This document shows, piece after piece, positions 44,700 to 57,923 of a stretch of 64,000 bases of DNA. Under the pieces are notes generated by a model that worked only from the letters and a program-made list of their open reading frames with translations, had not been told where the DNA came from and made no database searches. Source of the stretch: Malaciobacter marinus (GTDB lineage: Bacteria > Campylobacterota > Campylobacteria > Campylobacterales > Arcobacteraceae); assembly GCF_003544855.1 (NCBI RefSeq), contig NZ_CP032101.1, positions 2,356,001 to 2,420,000 on the forward strand, given 5' to 3'. Each line of letters begins with the position of its first letter. The first letter of the stretch is position 1. The translations under genes were made by a program, and so were the position numbers.

Positions 44700-45362
44700 A
44701 TGAAGTTCGCAAAGATAGATTTTATTAATTTATTACCTGTAACTGTATATATGAAAAAAAATATAAAATCAAATCAATTAAAAGCAATTATAGAATACAA
44801 AAAATCTTATCCCTCTGCAATAAATAAAAAATTTAAAAAAAGATCAGTTGAATCTGCATTTATCTCTTCAATTGCTTCAAGAGGTGAAAAATCTTTAGAT
44901 TATGGAATTATTGCAAGAAATGAAGTTACATCAGTATTATTAGTACCAGGTGTTTATTCAAAAGATTTTCAAAGTGATACATCAAATGCACTTGCAAAAG
45001 TATTAAATTTGAATGGACAAGTAATTATTGGAGATAAAGCATTGAAATTTTTCCATGAAAATGACAAATCAGGTTTTATTGACTTAGCAAAAGCATGGCA
45101 AGATAAGTATAATCTTCCTTTTGTTTTTGCAAGATTATCGTATAACAAAAATGCTAAATTATTAAAAAAAACCATGAAAAATTTCAATAAAAGACATACT
45201 AAAATCCCTCAATATATTTTAGAAAAATATGAAAAACGTTCTGGAATTTCAAGAAAGAATATCTTAGAATATTTAACAAAAATAGATTATAATATTGGAA
45301 TAAAAGAGAAACGTGCATTAAAACTATTTTTTAAATTAACAAAAGAACAAGGTATTAAATAA
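44700..45362 (+). CDS. mqnA: chorismate dehydratase MqnA (futalosine pathway)
   Basis: The 220-residue protein has the periplasmic-binding-type fold of Mqn[16 protein letters not shown] at the N-terminus, [25 protein letters not shown] and a middle [20 protein letters not shown] block. It is slightly shorter than typical members (~230-290). It converts chorismate to 3-enolpyruvyl-benzoate, the first step of futalosine-dependent menaquinone synthesis. Its stop overlaps the uppP start by one base, so it is in an operon with uppP. Confidence 0.83.
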   Translation: MKFAKIDFINLLPVTVYMKKNIKSNQLKAIIEYKKSYPSAINKKFKKRSVESAFISSIASRGEKSLDYGIIARNEVTSVLLVPGVYSKDFQSDTSNALAKVLNLNGQVIIGDKALKFFHENDKSGFIDLAKAWQDKYNLPFVFARLSYNKNAKLLKKTMKNFNKRHTKIPQYILEKYEKRSGISRKNILEYLTKIDYNIGIKEKRALKLFFKLTKEQGIK

Positions 45363-46147
45363 TGACAATTTTTGATTCGATTATCTTAGGTATTATAGAA
45401 GGAATTACAGAGTTCTTACCAATTTCTTCAACAGGTCACTTAATAGTTGCAAGTGAATTTTTAAACTTAGAACAAAATAGTATAAATAAAGCATATGAAG
45501 TAATAATACAATTTGCTGCTATATTAGCAGTTATATTAAACTATCCAGATAAATTCAATACAAAACATATAAATCTATGGACTAAAATATTTATTGCATT
45601 CCTTCCAATTGCTGCAATTGGGTTTTTATTCTCTTCTTATGTAAAAGCAATGTTTACAATTGAAATTGTTGCTTATATGTTTATTGTAGGTGGAATTATA
45701 TTTTTAATTGTTGAAAGATTTTATGATGAAAGTAAGCATACAGTTTCTGATGTTGAAGACGTATCTTTTAAGCAAGCTTTTTATATAGGAATTGCTCAAA
45801 TTTTTGCATTAATCCCTGGTACAAGTAGAGCAGGAGCAAGTATAATAGGTGCTATGCTTGTAGGACTAAATAGAAAAGCAAGTGCAGAATTTTCTTTTTT
45901 ACTTGCTTTTCCTGTCATGTGTGCAACAACTGCATATGACTTATTAAAACATCATGAACAACTACTACAAAGTTCAAACTTATTAAACCTAATAGTAGGC
46001 TTTGTAGTTGCTTTTTTTGTTGCTTTTTTAACAATAAAACTATTTATAAAATTCTTAGAAAACTTTACCTTTGTAAGTTTTGGTATTTATAGAATTGCTT
46101 TTGGAATACTACTTTTGGTTATTCTCAATAATAACATCAACTATTGA
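45362..46147 (+). CDS. uppP: undecaprenyl-diphosphatase UppP (BacA)
   Basis: The 261-residue membrane enzyme regenerates undecaprenyl phosphate for cell-wall synthesis. The two conserved blocks are [20 protein letters not shown] (residues 10-29) and [20 protein letters not shown] (about residue 155). About eight hydrophobic helices are visible. Its 3' end overlaps the convergent murG by 39 bases. Its start overlaps the mqnA stop. Confidence 0.94.
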   Translation: MTIFDSIILGIIEGITEFLPISSTGHLIVASEFLNLEQNSINKAYEVIIQFAAILAVILNYPDKFNTKHINLWTKIFIAFLPIAAIGFLFSSYVKAMFTIEIVAYMFIVGGIIFLIVERFYDESKHTVSDVEDVSFKQAFYIGIAQIFALIPGTSRAGASIIGAMLVGLNRKASAEFSFLLAFPVMCATTAYDLLKHHEQLLQSSNLLNLIVGFVVAFFVAFLTIKLFIKFLENFTFVSFGIYRIAFGILLLVILNNNINY

Positions 46148-47140
46148 TTCAATGGCGTTATAGCCTATTGAATCAATTAATCCTTTACTCATTGATTTAA
46201 TATCTGCTTTTAAAATTTTATCAATTACTTCAGGCTTTAAATTCCTTTCTCTACAAACAAAACATAACTTTTTATCTTTTAAAAACTTTGCATTATAATA
46301 TTGGTGATCTTTTGCAGCATATGGATAAGGAACAAATAAAGTGGGTAATGAATTTGCTGCAAGTTCCCAAAGAGTAGATGCTCCACTTCTACTTATTGCA
46401 AAATCTGCTAAACTCATTTTTTTTGAGATATCATCAGTAAAATCAAAAACATCAACATCAAGATTTAGTTCATCATATTTGCTTTTTACTCTTTGGAAAT
46501 CTGCTTTACCTGTTTGATGAATGATTTTAATACCTAATTCATCTAATTTTAAAGCAACACTTAAAGCAAAATCATTTATTGCTCTTGCACCTTGTGAACC
46601 ACCTAAAAATATAATTGTTTCAATTTCATGTCTAACTCTTGCATTATCAAAAAATTCACTTGATACTGGATAATCTTTAATCTTTGAATCATCAAGATAT
46701 GAAGAGAAAATTTCTGTTGCAAATCTACTTGTTATTTCATTTAATTTACCCATTTTAGAATTCTGTTCATGTATGTAAAGTTTACAAGCAAAAGATAATA
46801 TAGAAGCAAACGTCGCAGGTGCTGCTGAAAAACCTCCAACAGAAATTACAGTTTTTACTTCTGTTTTATCAAAAATATTTAAACAATGATTTACTTCTTT
46901 TACTATTTGAAAGATTGCTTTTGATTTTCCTATAAGATTTTTATCTACGACACCTTTTGTATCTAGAAAAAATGCTTTTTTTACTTTTCTTTCATTTTTA
47001 AACCATTGTTCATCTTGACCTGTTGTAGATCCAATAAATATTGGAGATATGCCTCTTTTATGAAACTCATCAACAAATGCTTTAGCAACTTTTAGATGTC
47101 CCCCTGTTCCTCCACCTGTTATTACTACTGTTCCTTTCAT
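46109..47140 (-). CDS. murG: MurG, lipid II synthase glycosyltransferase
   Basis: This 343-residue GT28 enzyme transfers GlcNAc to lipid I. Motifs are [13 protein letters not shown] (N-terminal), [22 protein letters not shown] and [12 protein letters not shown]. It overlaps ftsW by 4 bases (translational coupling) and the convergent uppP by 39 bases, so its last ~13 codons are antisense to the end of uppP. Confidence 0.95.
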   Translation of the reverse strand: MKGTVVITGGGTGGHLKVAKAFVDEFHKRGISPIFIGSTTGQDEQWFKNERKVKKAFFLDTKGVVDKNLIGKSKAIFQIVKEVNHCLNIFDKTEVKTVISVGGFSAAPATFASILSFACKLYIHEQNSKMGKLNEITSRFATEIFSSYLDDSKIKDYPVSSEFFDNARVRHEIETIIFLGGSQGARAINDFALSVALKLDELGIKIIHQTGKADFQRVKSKYDELNLDVDVFDFTDDISKKMSLADFAISRSGASTLWELAANSLPTLFVPYPYAAKDHQYYNAKFLKDKKLCFVCRERNLKPEVIDKILKADIKSMSKGLIDSIGYNAIESIVDVIIENNQK

Positions 47141-48366
47141 TTACTTTTTCTCTCCTTTTTTACTGTTCTACTAATTGATAAAACTAAACCTATTGATATT
47201 GCCATGGAAAGCATTGAGGAACCTCCATAACTCAAAAATGGTACTGCTATACCTTTAATTGGAATTATTCCTGAAATACCATATGAATTAATCAAAAAAG
47301 CAATTACTATCATAAGTGCAATAGCCAATGAAAACAGATGATAAATTGGGTTATCTACTCTTCTACTAATTATAAATATTCTCCATACAATAGAAAAAAG
47401 AATTATTATAATAAATAACAATCCTATTAAACCTATTTCTTCCATAATGCCAGCTAAAACAAAGTCTGTGTGAACTTCTGATAAAAACCCTAATTTAATA
47501 TCTCCTAATGATATACCTTGACCAAAAAAACCTCCATTATGTATAGCATTTAAAGAGTGTGAAACTTGGTAAGGTTCTGGTAATTCATCTATTCTTAAAT
47601 AATTATCAACCCAATGGGGCATAATTGCTAATATTCCATCTTGATTCATAGCCCACCATGAATAAATTCTATTAATTCTATGGGGAGCTGATACTATTAA
47701 TAAAATAAAAGCTACTAAAGCACTAGCACCTAAAGATAAAAAAACTTTAAAACTTCTATTTGCAAATACTAAAAGTACAATTAATATTAAACCTAAAAGT
47801 ACAACTTGTCCTAAATCTTTTTGTAAAAAGGCAACAATAAAAACCACAAGTAAAAAAGCTCCAAAATATGGAGCCAATAAAAAAAGTTCATCTTTTAAAG
47901 TCATTTTTTTTGGCATTACCATAACACGCCTATGAAAAGACCATGATAAAAAATAAATAAATCCAACTTTAAAAAACTCCACAGGAGATAAAGAGACACC
48001 AGGAAGTCTAATCCATCTATTAGCTCCTCCACTTTCTGTTACTAAACTTGAGGGAAGAAAGGGCATAACAGCCATTAGTAAAAAAAATATAATAAATAAA
48101 GACATCCCAACAATTCCAACAATTTTATCTGGATGTATCAAAGAGAGTGTCCACATTACAAAAATTGAAAGTGTTCCAACAAGTAACTGCCTTAGAAAAA
48201 AGTGAAATTGGTTATATCCAAAATATTCAACTGTATAAATAGTTAAAGAGTATGAAAATATGATACTTAATATAATCAAAATAGATACTAGTAAGAAAAG
48301 TATATAATCTGGTTGAATATTTGTACTTTGTTTTTTGGGTTTAATCTTATTTGTGCTAAAATTCAT
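47137..48366 (-). CDS. ftsW: FtsW, SEDS-family septal peptidoglycan polymerase
   Basis: The 409-residue, ten-helix SEDS protein has GGANRWIRLPGVSLSPVEF, the QKDLGQVVLL loop and the C-terminal GIAVPFLSYGGSSM. It polymerises lipid II during division with FtsI. Its start is only 28 bases from the divergent ftsI start. A TATAAT (48372-48377) lies 5 bases before the ATG, and AGGGG abuts the ATG. The transcript may therefore be nearly leaderless. Confidence 0.94.
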   Translation of the reverse strand: MNFSTNKIKPKKQSTNIQPDYILFLLVSILIILSIIFSYSLTIYTVEYFGYNQFHFFLRQLLVGTLSIFVMWTLSLIHPDKIVGIVGMSLFIIFFLLMAVMPFLPSSLVTESGGANRWIRLPGVSLSPVEFFKVGFIYFLSWSFHRRVMVMPKKMTLKDELFLLAPYFGAFLLVVFIVAFLQKDLGQVVLLGLILIVLLVFANRSFKVFLSLGASALVAFILLIVSAPHRINRIYSWWAMNQDGILAIMPHWVDNYLRIDELPEPYQVSHSLNAIHNGGFFGQGISLGDIKLGFLSEVHTDFVLAGIMEEIGLIGLLFIIIILFSIVWRIFIISRRVDNPIYHLFSLAIALMIVIAFLINSYGISGIIPIKGIAVPFLSYGGSSMLSMAISIGLVLSISRTVKKERKSK

Positions 48367-48371
48367 CCCCT

Positions 48372-48386
48372 ATTATAATATATAAT
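48372..48386. promoter_or_regulatory. back-to-back -10 boxes of ftsW and ftsI
   Basis: On the plus strand TATAAT occurs at 48374-48379 and 48381-48386; on the minus strand at 48372-48377. The 28-base spacer between divergent ftsW and ftsI therefore seems to carry promoters for both, and they would compete sterically. Any -35 would sit in the opposite gene. Confidence 0.5.
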
Positions 48387-48394
48387 GGATAAAT

Positions 48395-50254
48395 ATGACT
48401 TCAAAAAAAATCGAAAATATTAATAAAACAAAAAAAATTGTAATTTTATTTTTATTAATCTTATTATTTCTAATAATTTTAGTATTCTCTGTAGCTAACA
48501 CAATAACAGATAAAAGAAGATTGCCTTCTTTACAAAGTTCAAAAAAAGAGTTAGCAGTAAGAGGAGATATAGTAAGTGCTGATAATTTTAAAATTGCTTC
48601 ATCTAAAAAATTGTATAAAGCATCAATTGATACAAGATTTATAGATCTTGATAAAAAAGAGTTATTTTTAAAACTATTCTCTATTTATAGCGATATTTCT
48701 TATTCTAAATTAAAAAGAAAAGTTGATAGATCTATAAAGTACAAACCAGGAAATTTAGTTTTATCATATAATATTGATGCAAGAACAGCAAAAAACCTAA
48801 AAGAGTTAGGTTTTAAACTTAGAAGATTAAAAGTTTTTAAAGCAATAAAAATTGATGGAGGAAGAATTTTAAGAGGCTTGAGTATTATAGAAAGTGGTGA
48901 AAAAAGAATTTATTCATATAAAAATACTCTAACACCAGTTGTAGGATATATAACAAAATTTGAAACAGATGATGCAAAAACAAAAGTTAAAGGAATTAAA
49001 GGTTTAGAAAAAAAATACAATACCATTTTAAACAAAACAGAAGATGGTATTTTAAAAGGTAATCGTGATGTTCTTTCATATATATCATTTAACAAAGACT
49101 CAATTATAAAAAAAAGAGAAGATGGAGCAAAACTAGTTTTAAACATTCCTTTAAAACTTCAAAAAAATATTGAAATGATACTTGATAGACACAAAAAGAA
49201 ATTAACTGCACAAGAAATAGTAGTTTCAATAATGAATAATAAAACAGGCGAAGTACTTTCACTTGCATCATCAAATAGATTTAATCCTGAAAGTATAAAA
49301 CAAGAAGATATTCCATCATTAAATGTAAATGCAATAGAATATCAATTTGAACCAGGTTCTGTTATTAAACCTATGGCAATTGCTTTAGTATTAGATAAAA
49401 ATAGAGTTAAAAAAGATGAACTGTTTTTTGCATATAATGAAGGAAAAGCAAACTCAAAAGGTGAGTACAGAAAAGGAAGATACAAAATTGATAGATTTTA
49501 TATCAAAGATGATCATAGATTTAAAAAACATTATTTAACATTAGATGATATTTTTATATTTTCATCAAATATTGGTACTTTACAATTAGCACAAAGATTA
49601 AAAGGTGCAGAAATATATGAAGGATATAAAAGATTTGGATTTACAAGAAAAACAGGTATTGATCTTCCATATGAAAAAGTTGGTAAAATGCCTCCTGTGT
49701 ATAAACTAGCAGCAGGCGAAGATAAAGATAAAGACAATGCTTATAAAGCAACAGTATCTTATGGACAAGGTATGACTTCTACTTTTATGCAAATCATGAA
49801 AGCATTTACTGTTTTTAACAATGATGGATACAGTATAACTCCAAGAATTGTTTCATACTTAGAAATGGATTCAGGTAAATACAAACCTGATGATATATTA
49901 AAAGAAAAAGTGGTTTCAAAAGAAGCAGCAAGAGAAGTAAAAAGAATGCTTGTTAAAACCGTGACACATGGTACAGGAAGAAGCGCACAAATAGAAGGTC
50001 TTGAAATTGGAGGGAAAACAGGAACTGCAAAAGTAGCAAGACAAGGAAATTATCAAAGGGAGTATATCTCATCTTTTTTTGGTTTTGTAAATGATAAAAA
50101 AAACTCTTATACAATTGGAGTTACAGTTTTTAGGCCAAATTCAAGAGGTAGATATTGGTACTATTATTATGCAGCTCAATCAGCTGTTCCTGTTTTTAAA
50201 GAAATTATTAATAATATGGTAAGCCTCAACTATTTAAAAAAAGATAACGAATAA
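48395..50254 (+). CDS. ftsI: FtsI-type class B penicillin-binding protein
   Basis: This 619-residue protein has one N-terminal membrane helix (about 17-37). A pedestal domain (about 45-230) and a transpeptidase domain follow, with the active Ser in EPGSVIKPM, FSSN (SxN) and GGKTGTAK. It cross-links septal peptidoglycan with FtsW. Its location back-to-back with ftsW supports FtsI over the elongation-specific PBP2. No PASTA repeats are present. Confidence 0.93.
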   Translation: MTSKKIENINKTKKIVILFLLILLFLIILVFSVANTITDKRRLPSLQSSKKELAVRGDIVSADNFKIASSKKLYKASIDTRFIDLDKKELFLKLFSIYSDISYSKLKRKVDRSIKYKPGNLVLSYNIDARTAKNLKELGFKLRRLKVFKAIKIDGGRILRGLSIIESGEKRIYSYKNTLTPVVGYITKFETDDAKTKVKGIKGLEKKYNTILNKTEDGILKGNRDVLSYISFNKDSIIKKREDGAKLVLNIPLKLQKNIEMILDRHKKKLTAQEIVVSIMNNKTGEVLSLASSNRFNPESIKQEDIPSLNVNAIEYQFEPGSVIKPMAIALVLDKNRVKKDELFFAYNEGKANSKGEYRKGRYKIDRFYIKDDHRFKKHYLTLDDIFIFSSNIGTLQLAQRLKGAEIYEGYKRFGFTRKTGIDLPYEKVGKMPPVYKLAAGEDKDKDNAYKATVSYGQGMTSTFMQIMKAFTVFNNDGYSITPRIVSYLEMDSGKYKPDDILKEKVVSKEAAREVKRMLVKTVTHGTGRSAQIEGLEIGGKTGTAKVARQGNYQREYISSFFGFVNDKKNSYTIGVTVFRPNSRGRYWYYYYAAQSAVPVFKEIINNMVSLNYLKKDNE

Positions 50255-50330
50255 TTTAGTTATTGAACTTTAAAAATAAATAGATATAATTCCTTGTTTA
50301 ATTACTAAAATAATAACTTAAAGGAAATAT

Positions 50331-50840
50331 ATGTTTGGTTTTTCAAAAGAACTAAAAGAGTATAACTATTCACAAGAAGAAATGGATAGTTTCAAATATG
50401 CTAAAATCTCTACAGAAAAAGGAACTATTTGGCTTAAACTATTTAATCAAGAGACACCAAATACAGTTGCAAACTTTGCAACACTTGCAAAAGATGATTT
50501 TTATAACAACCTAACTTTTCATAGAGTAATAAAAGGATTTATGGCACAAGGTGGTTGTCCAAATGGAACAGGAACTGGTGGACCAGATTGGGCTATTGCT
50601 TGTGAAACAAATGCAGATAAACAAGTTCATAAAAAAGGAAGTTTATCTATGGCTCACGCAGGAGCAAATACTGGAGGAAGTCAATTCTTTATTTGTTTTG
50701 ATAGTTGTCCTCATTTAAATGGTGTTCATACAGTGTTTGGAGAAATTGAAGATAATGATGAATCAAGTTTTGAAACACTTGATAATATTTCTCAAGATGA
50801 TAAAATTATTTCTATTGAAATTAAAGAAGATAAAAACTAA
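50331..50840 (+). CDS. cyclophilin-type peptidyl-prolyl isomerase
   Basis: The 169-residue protein has the cyclophilin motifs [43 protein letters not shown] and [11 protein letters not shown]. It speeds proline isomerisation. There is no signal peptide, so it is probably cytoplasmic (PpiB-like). It lies 31 bases before the CorA-like gene and may share its transcript. Confidence 0.93.
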   Translation: MFGFSKELKEYNYSQEEMDSFKYAKISTEKGTIWLKLFNQETPNTVANFATLAKDDFYNNLTFHRVIKGFMAQGGCPNGTGTGGPDWAIACETNADKQVHKKGSLSMAHAGANTGGSQFFICFDSCPHLNGVHTVFGEIEDNDESSFETLDNISQDDKIISIEIKEDKN

Positions 50841-50871
50841 TTATAATATATACTAATATTGAAGGCTTGCA

Positions 50872-51648
50872 ATGAAAATTAAAGATATTGATTCTTTACA
50901 TCAAGAAGATTTAGAAAACTCATTGCATCCTTCAATTTTCTATACTGATAAAAACTATGATTTATTTATTTTAAGACTGCCCTCTTTTTTAAATAATAAA
51001 CTTGAATTTCTAAACTATTCATTTATAATTACAAATGAAGAATATGCTTATTTTGATAATCAAAACAAACAAATCATTTCATTAAATAGTATTAAAGAAT
51101 TTTATTTATACTTAGACAAGTCAATAAAATCAACAATGAAATTAACTAATGATTACTACTCAAAAGTTTTAGACTTGGAAGAAAGTGTTTATGAGAATAA
51201 AAAGCAAGATACTTTTAATAAAACTTGGTATGAATACAAAAATGAACTAATAAGAGTAAATAGAATACTTTACAAAGCAAATGAAGCTTTAGAAAACCTA
51301 ATAGATACTTATAAAAATGAAAAAGATTATTTAGAACGTAATTTTGCTAATATACAAGAACATCTACAAAGAAGCTATAGAACTACTGGATTATGTCTTG
51401 AAAAACTTGATGTATTATATAATTTTCATCAAAGTAAAACAAGTGAACAAATGAACAAAATAGTTTATGTACTAACACTTCTATCAGGTATTTTTTTACC
51501 ATTAAATCTTATTGTAGGATTCTTTGGCATGAATACTACGTCTTTACCTTTTACAAAATTTGAAAATGGAACTTACTTTGTAATATCTATTTTAATAATG
51601 ACAGGAATATTAGCAAGTATATTAATAATATATTTAAAAAGAAAATAG
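50872..51648 (+). CDS. CorA-family divalent cation transporter (short)
   Basis: A 258-residue protein. The last ~60 residues carry two membrane helices with the pore signature GFFGMNTTSLP between them; the rest is a cytoplasmic helical domain. The usual CorA is ~315 residues, so the N-terminal domain is short. Family members move Mg, Co, Ni or Zn; the substrate cannot be told. It is last before the rRNA operon terminator, convergent with it. Confidence 0.85.
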   Translation: MKIKDIDSLHQEDLENSLHPSIFYTDKNYDLFILRLPSFLNNKLEFLNYSFIITNEEYAYFDNQNKQIISLNSIKEFYLYLDKSIKSTMKLTNDYYSKVLDLEESVYENKKQDTFNKTWYEYKNELIRVNRILYKANEALENLIDTYKNEKDYLERNFANIQEHLQRSYRTTGLCLEKLDVLYNFHQSKTSEQMNKIVYVLTLLSGIFLPLNLIVGFFGMNTTSLPFTKFENGTYFVISILIMTGILASILIIYLKRK

Positions 51649-51701
51649 ACAATAAAATAAGAAGGTAAAAAATATAGGATAAAAAAGGCAAAAACGAAGG
51701 C

Positions 51702-51758
51702 AAAAAAAAAAGCCCATAACTAAGATAACTGTAAAAAAGTTAAAATAGATAAGGGCTT
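51702..51758 (-). terminator. rRNA operon terminator
   Basis: On the minus strand AAGCCC and GGGCTT, with inner imperfect pairing TTATCT/AGTTAT, form a long stem followed by a ten-base U tract (A run at 51702-51711 on the plus strand). It lies just past the 5S gene. Confidence 0.85.
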
Positions 51759-51770
51759 AAAAAAACTCAA

Positions 51771-51888
51771 GAGCTGGCAGAGGCCTACGTTTCCACACCT
51801 GAAAGGTGCAGTATTATCAGCGCAGAAGTGCTTGACTTCCAGGTTCGGTATGGATCTGGGTATTTCCACTTCGCTATATCCACCAGCA
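51771..51888 (-). rRNA. rrf: 5S ribosomal RNA
   Basis: The ~118-base gene has complementary ends (GCTGG and GCCAGC on the transcript) and the conserved loop pattern near AGTGCTTGACTTCC on the plus strand. It is the last gene of the rRNA operon. A 12-base inverted repeat (51888-51899 with 51922-51933) flanks its 5' side, likely a processing stem. Ends are approximate. Confidence 0.93.
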
Positions 51889-51933
51889 ATATGAGTATAC
51901 AATGAATTTTATTATTCACTCTATACTCATATT
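51888..51933 (-). repeat. 12-bp inverted repeat in the 23S-5S spacer
   Basis: AATATGAGTATA (51888-51899) and TATACTCATATT (51922-51933) are exact reverse complements separated by 22 bases. The arm touches the 5' end of 5S rRNA, so it is probably an RNase processing stem. Confidence 0.6.
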
Positions 51934-52007
51934 TTGAGTATATTAATGTTAAAGTCTCTTTGAACACAACTTTAGTAAACTTAATAAGATAGTAAACCAA
52001 GTATAAT

Positions 52008-54926
<2,919 letters not shown>

Positions 54927-55160
54927 TTTTAATTAGATCTTACTCTAACCTTTTTTGATAATTATTCCTTGGCTACTATCTTATTAAATTTAATAAAATA
55001 GTTGTGTTCTTCTTCTTTTCTTGAAATTGCTTTCTTTTCTTAGAAAAATTTTTGACTTTAACATTATATTTTTAAATAACTCTTTAATCTTCTCATCTCT
55101 GAAAAAATTAAATATAAATTCAATCTTCATTGAACTTATATTTAACTTCTTCTTATTTGT
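54927..55160 (-). other. 23S upstream spacer of the rRNA operon
   Basis: AT-rich internal transcribed spacer between tRNA-Ala and 23S. Apart from the region complementary to the 23S 3' end, no gene is seen. Confidence 0.6.
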
Positions 55161-55236
55161 TGGTGGAGAATAGCGGGATCGAACCGCTGACCTCCTGCGT
55201 GCAAGGCAGGCGCTCTCCCAGCTGAGCTAATTCCCC
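55161..55236 (-). tRNA. tRNA-Ala (anticodon TGC)
   Basis: A 76-base cloverleaf in the 16S-23S spacer. The acceptor is GGGGAAT/ATTCTCC with one G-T wobble, the anticodon arm is CCTTGCACG (anticodon TGC) and CCA is encoded. It lies downstream of tRNA-Ile in the usual rRNA operon arrangement. Confidence 0.96.
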
Positions 55237-55272
55237 AACTTTTTAATCTCTTCTTTTAAGATTATTTAATCA

Positions 55273-55349
55273 TGGTGGGCCTACCAGGACTTGAACCTGG
55301 GACCTCACGATTATCAGTCGAGCGCTCTAGCCAGCTGAGCTATAGGCCC
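55273..55349 (-). tRNA. tRNA-Ile (anticodon GAT)
   Basis: A 77-base cloverleaf with acceptor GGGCCTA/TAGGCCC, anticodon arm CGACTGATAATCG (anticodon GAT) and encoded CCA. It is the first tRNA after 16S rRNA. Confidence 0.96.
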
Positions 55350-55436
55350 TCTCACCTATCTTTTAAATAACCTTTATAAACTGAATATATATTGACTTTT
55401 TGATTAAGAGTTTTGACTCTCTTAATCTTTTCTCTG

Positions 55437-56951
<1,515 letters not shown>

Positions 56952-57184
56952 GTGTTTGTTCTCTGACTAATTATGTATTTCTATACAAAATTAATTACTC
57001 ATTGTTTTATCATACTTTTTTGTATGATATTATAGACGAAGAATTTGTATTCTTCTTTTTTTTCTTGTCATATATATATTCAGTTTATAAAAGTTACTTC
57101 TCTTACAAACTTACTTTGTGTTAAAGAACTCAATCCCTTCTTCAGCTCTCAATCTCTTGTTTGCCTCAGCGAATTTGGACGGGA
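56952..57184 (-). other. rRNA leader with processing hairpins and boxA-like element
   Basis: The 233-base leader between promoter and 16S contains the boxA-like sequence AGTTCTTTAACACA on the minus strand (57117-57130), close to the antitermination element TGCTCTTTAACA. It also has two hairpins: TATCATAC with GTATGATA (57008-57029) and GAAGAAT with ATTCTTC (57038-57055). No gene is seen. Confidence 0.65.
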
Positions 57185-57213
57185 ATTATAGACAAATTCT
57201 TTCCCTTTGTCAA
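57185..57213 (-). promoter_or_regulatory. rRNA promoter, perfect sigma-70 consensus
   Basis: On the minus strand TTGACA (57208-57213), exactly 17 bases, then TATAAT (57185-57190), about 235 bases upstream of 16S. The bases after the -10 (TCCCGTCC) are GC-rich, a discriminator typical of stringently controlled rRNA promoters. It is unusual in this AT-rich genome to find both boxes perfect. Confidence 0.85.
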
Positions 57214-57272
57214 GGGTTTAGTCTTAATTTTGGCTTAAATTTTTGAGGTTTTACCTATATTTTTTGCTTTCT

Positions 57273-57923
57273 CTATATTTTATGGGGTTTTTGATAGATA
57301 TATCCAGTAGTATGCTCAATTACAATTTCTCTTGTATTATTATTTTTATCATATAGCTTTATAATACATGGTTTATTAATCTTATATTTGTAGTGTTCAT
57401 TTTTGTTATTACTAAGCTTTTTATATACAAACCCATCTTCACCAAAAGATATTTTACCTAATGAAGAATCCATTTTACAACTTACATCAATTTTTTCAAT
57501 GCCAAATTCTTTTGTCAATAAAACATATTTTGAAGTATCATTATCTACTGAGCATTGATTTGAACTATATATATATTTATTAGATAAAGGATCTTTTAAA
57601 CTTTCTTGTTTATTTGGATGTCCCATCATATTTTTATCACTATATATAACATAATATAGACCTCCAATTTTTTCTCTACACTCAAAAAATTTTAGTGTCC
57701 ATCTCTTTTTATGCCATTTCGTTTGGTTCTGTTCTGCTTTGTTATCTATTAAGGCTTGGTATCTGGTTTGTTTTAGATATAAGATTAGTCTATTTGTTGC
57801 AAGGTCAATATTACTTTGAAACTTGTCAAAATTGATATTGGAATAAAATGATGCAGTTATAATGCTTATTAAAGTTAAAACAAAAAGTAATTCTATTAAA
57901 GAATATGATTTTTTATTCATCAA
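57273..57923 (-). CDS. type IV prepilin-like/pseudopilin protein
   Basis: The 216-residue protein starts MMNKKSYSLIELLFVLTLIS. The SYSLIELLFV segment, followed by a hydrophobic helix, is the class III signal of type IV pilins and type II secretion pseudopilins, with Glu5 kept. The residue before the cleavage site is Ser instead of the usual Gly, so processing by PilD may be altered. The soluble C-terminal part has a few cysteines (FECREK, NQCS, DVSCKM, KPCI). No other pilus genes are adjacent. It overlaps the preceding membrane-protein gene by 11 bases. Confidence 0.78.
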   Translation of the reverse strand: MMNKKSYSLIELLFVLTLISIITASFYSNINFDKFQSNIDLATNRLILYLKQTRYQALIDNKAEQNQTKWHKKRWTLKFFECREKIGGLYYVIYSDKNMMGHPNKQESLKDPLSNKYIYSSNQCSVDNDTSKYVLLTKEFGIEKIDVSCKMDSSLGKISFGEDGFVYKKLSNNKNEHYKYKINKPCIIKLYDKNNNTREIVIEHTTGYIYQKPHKI

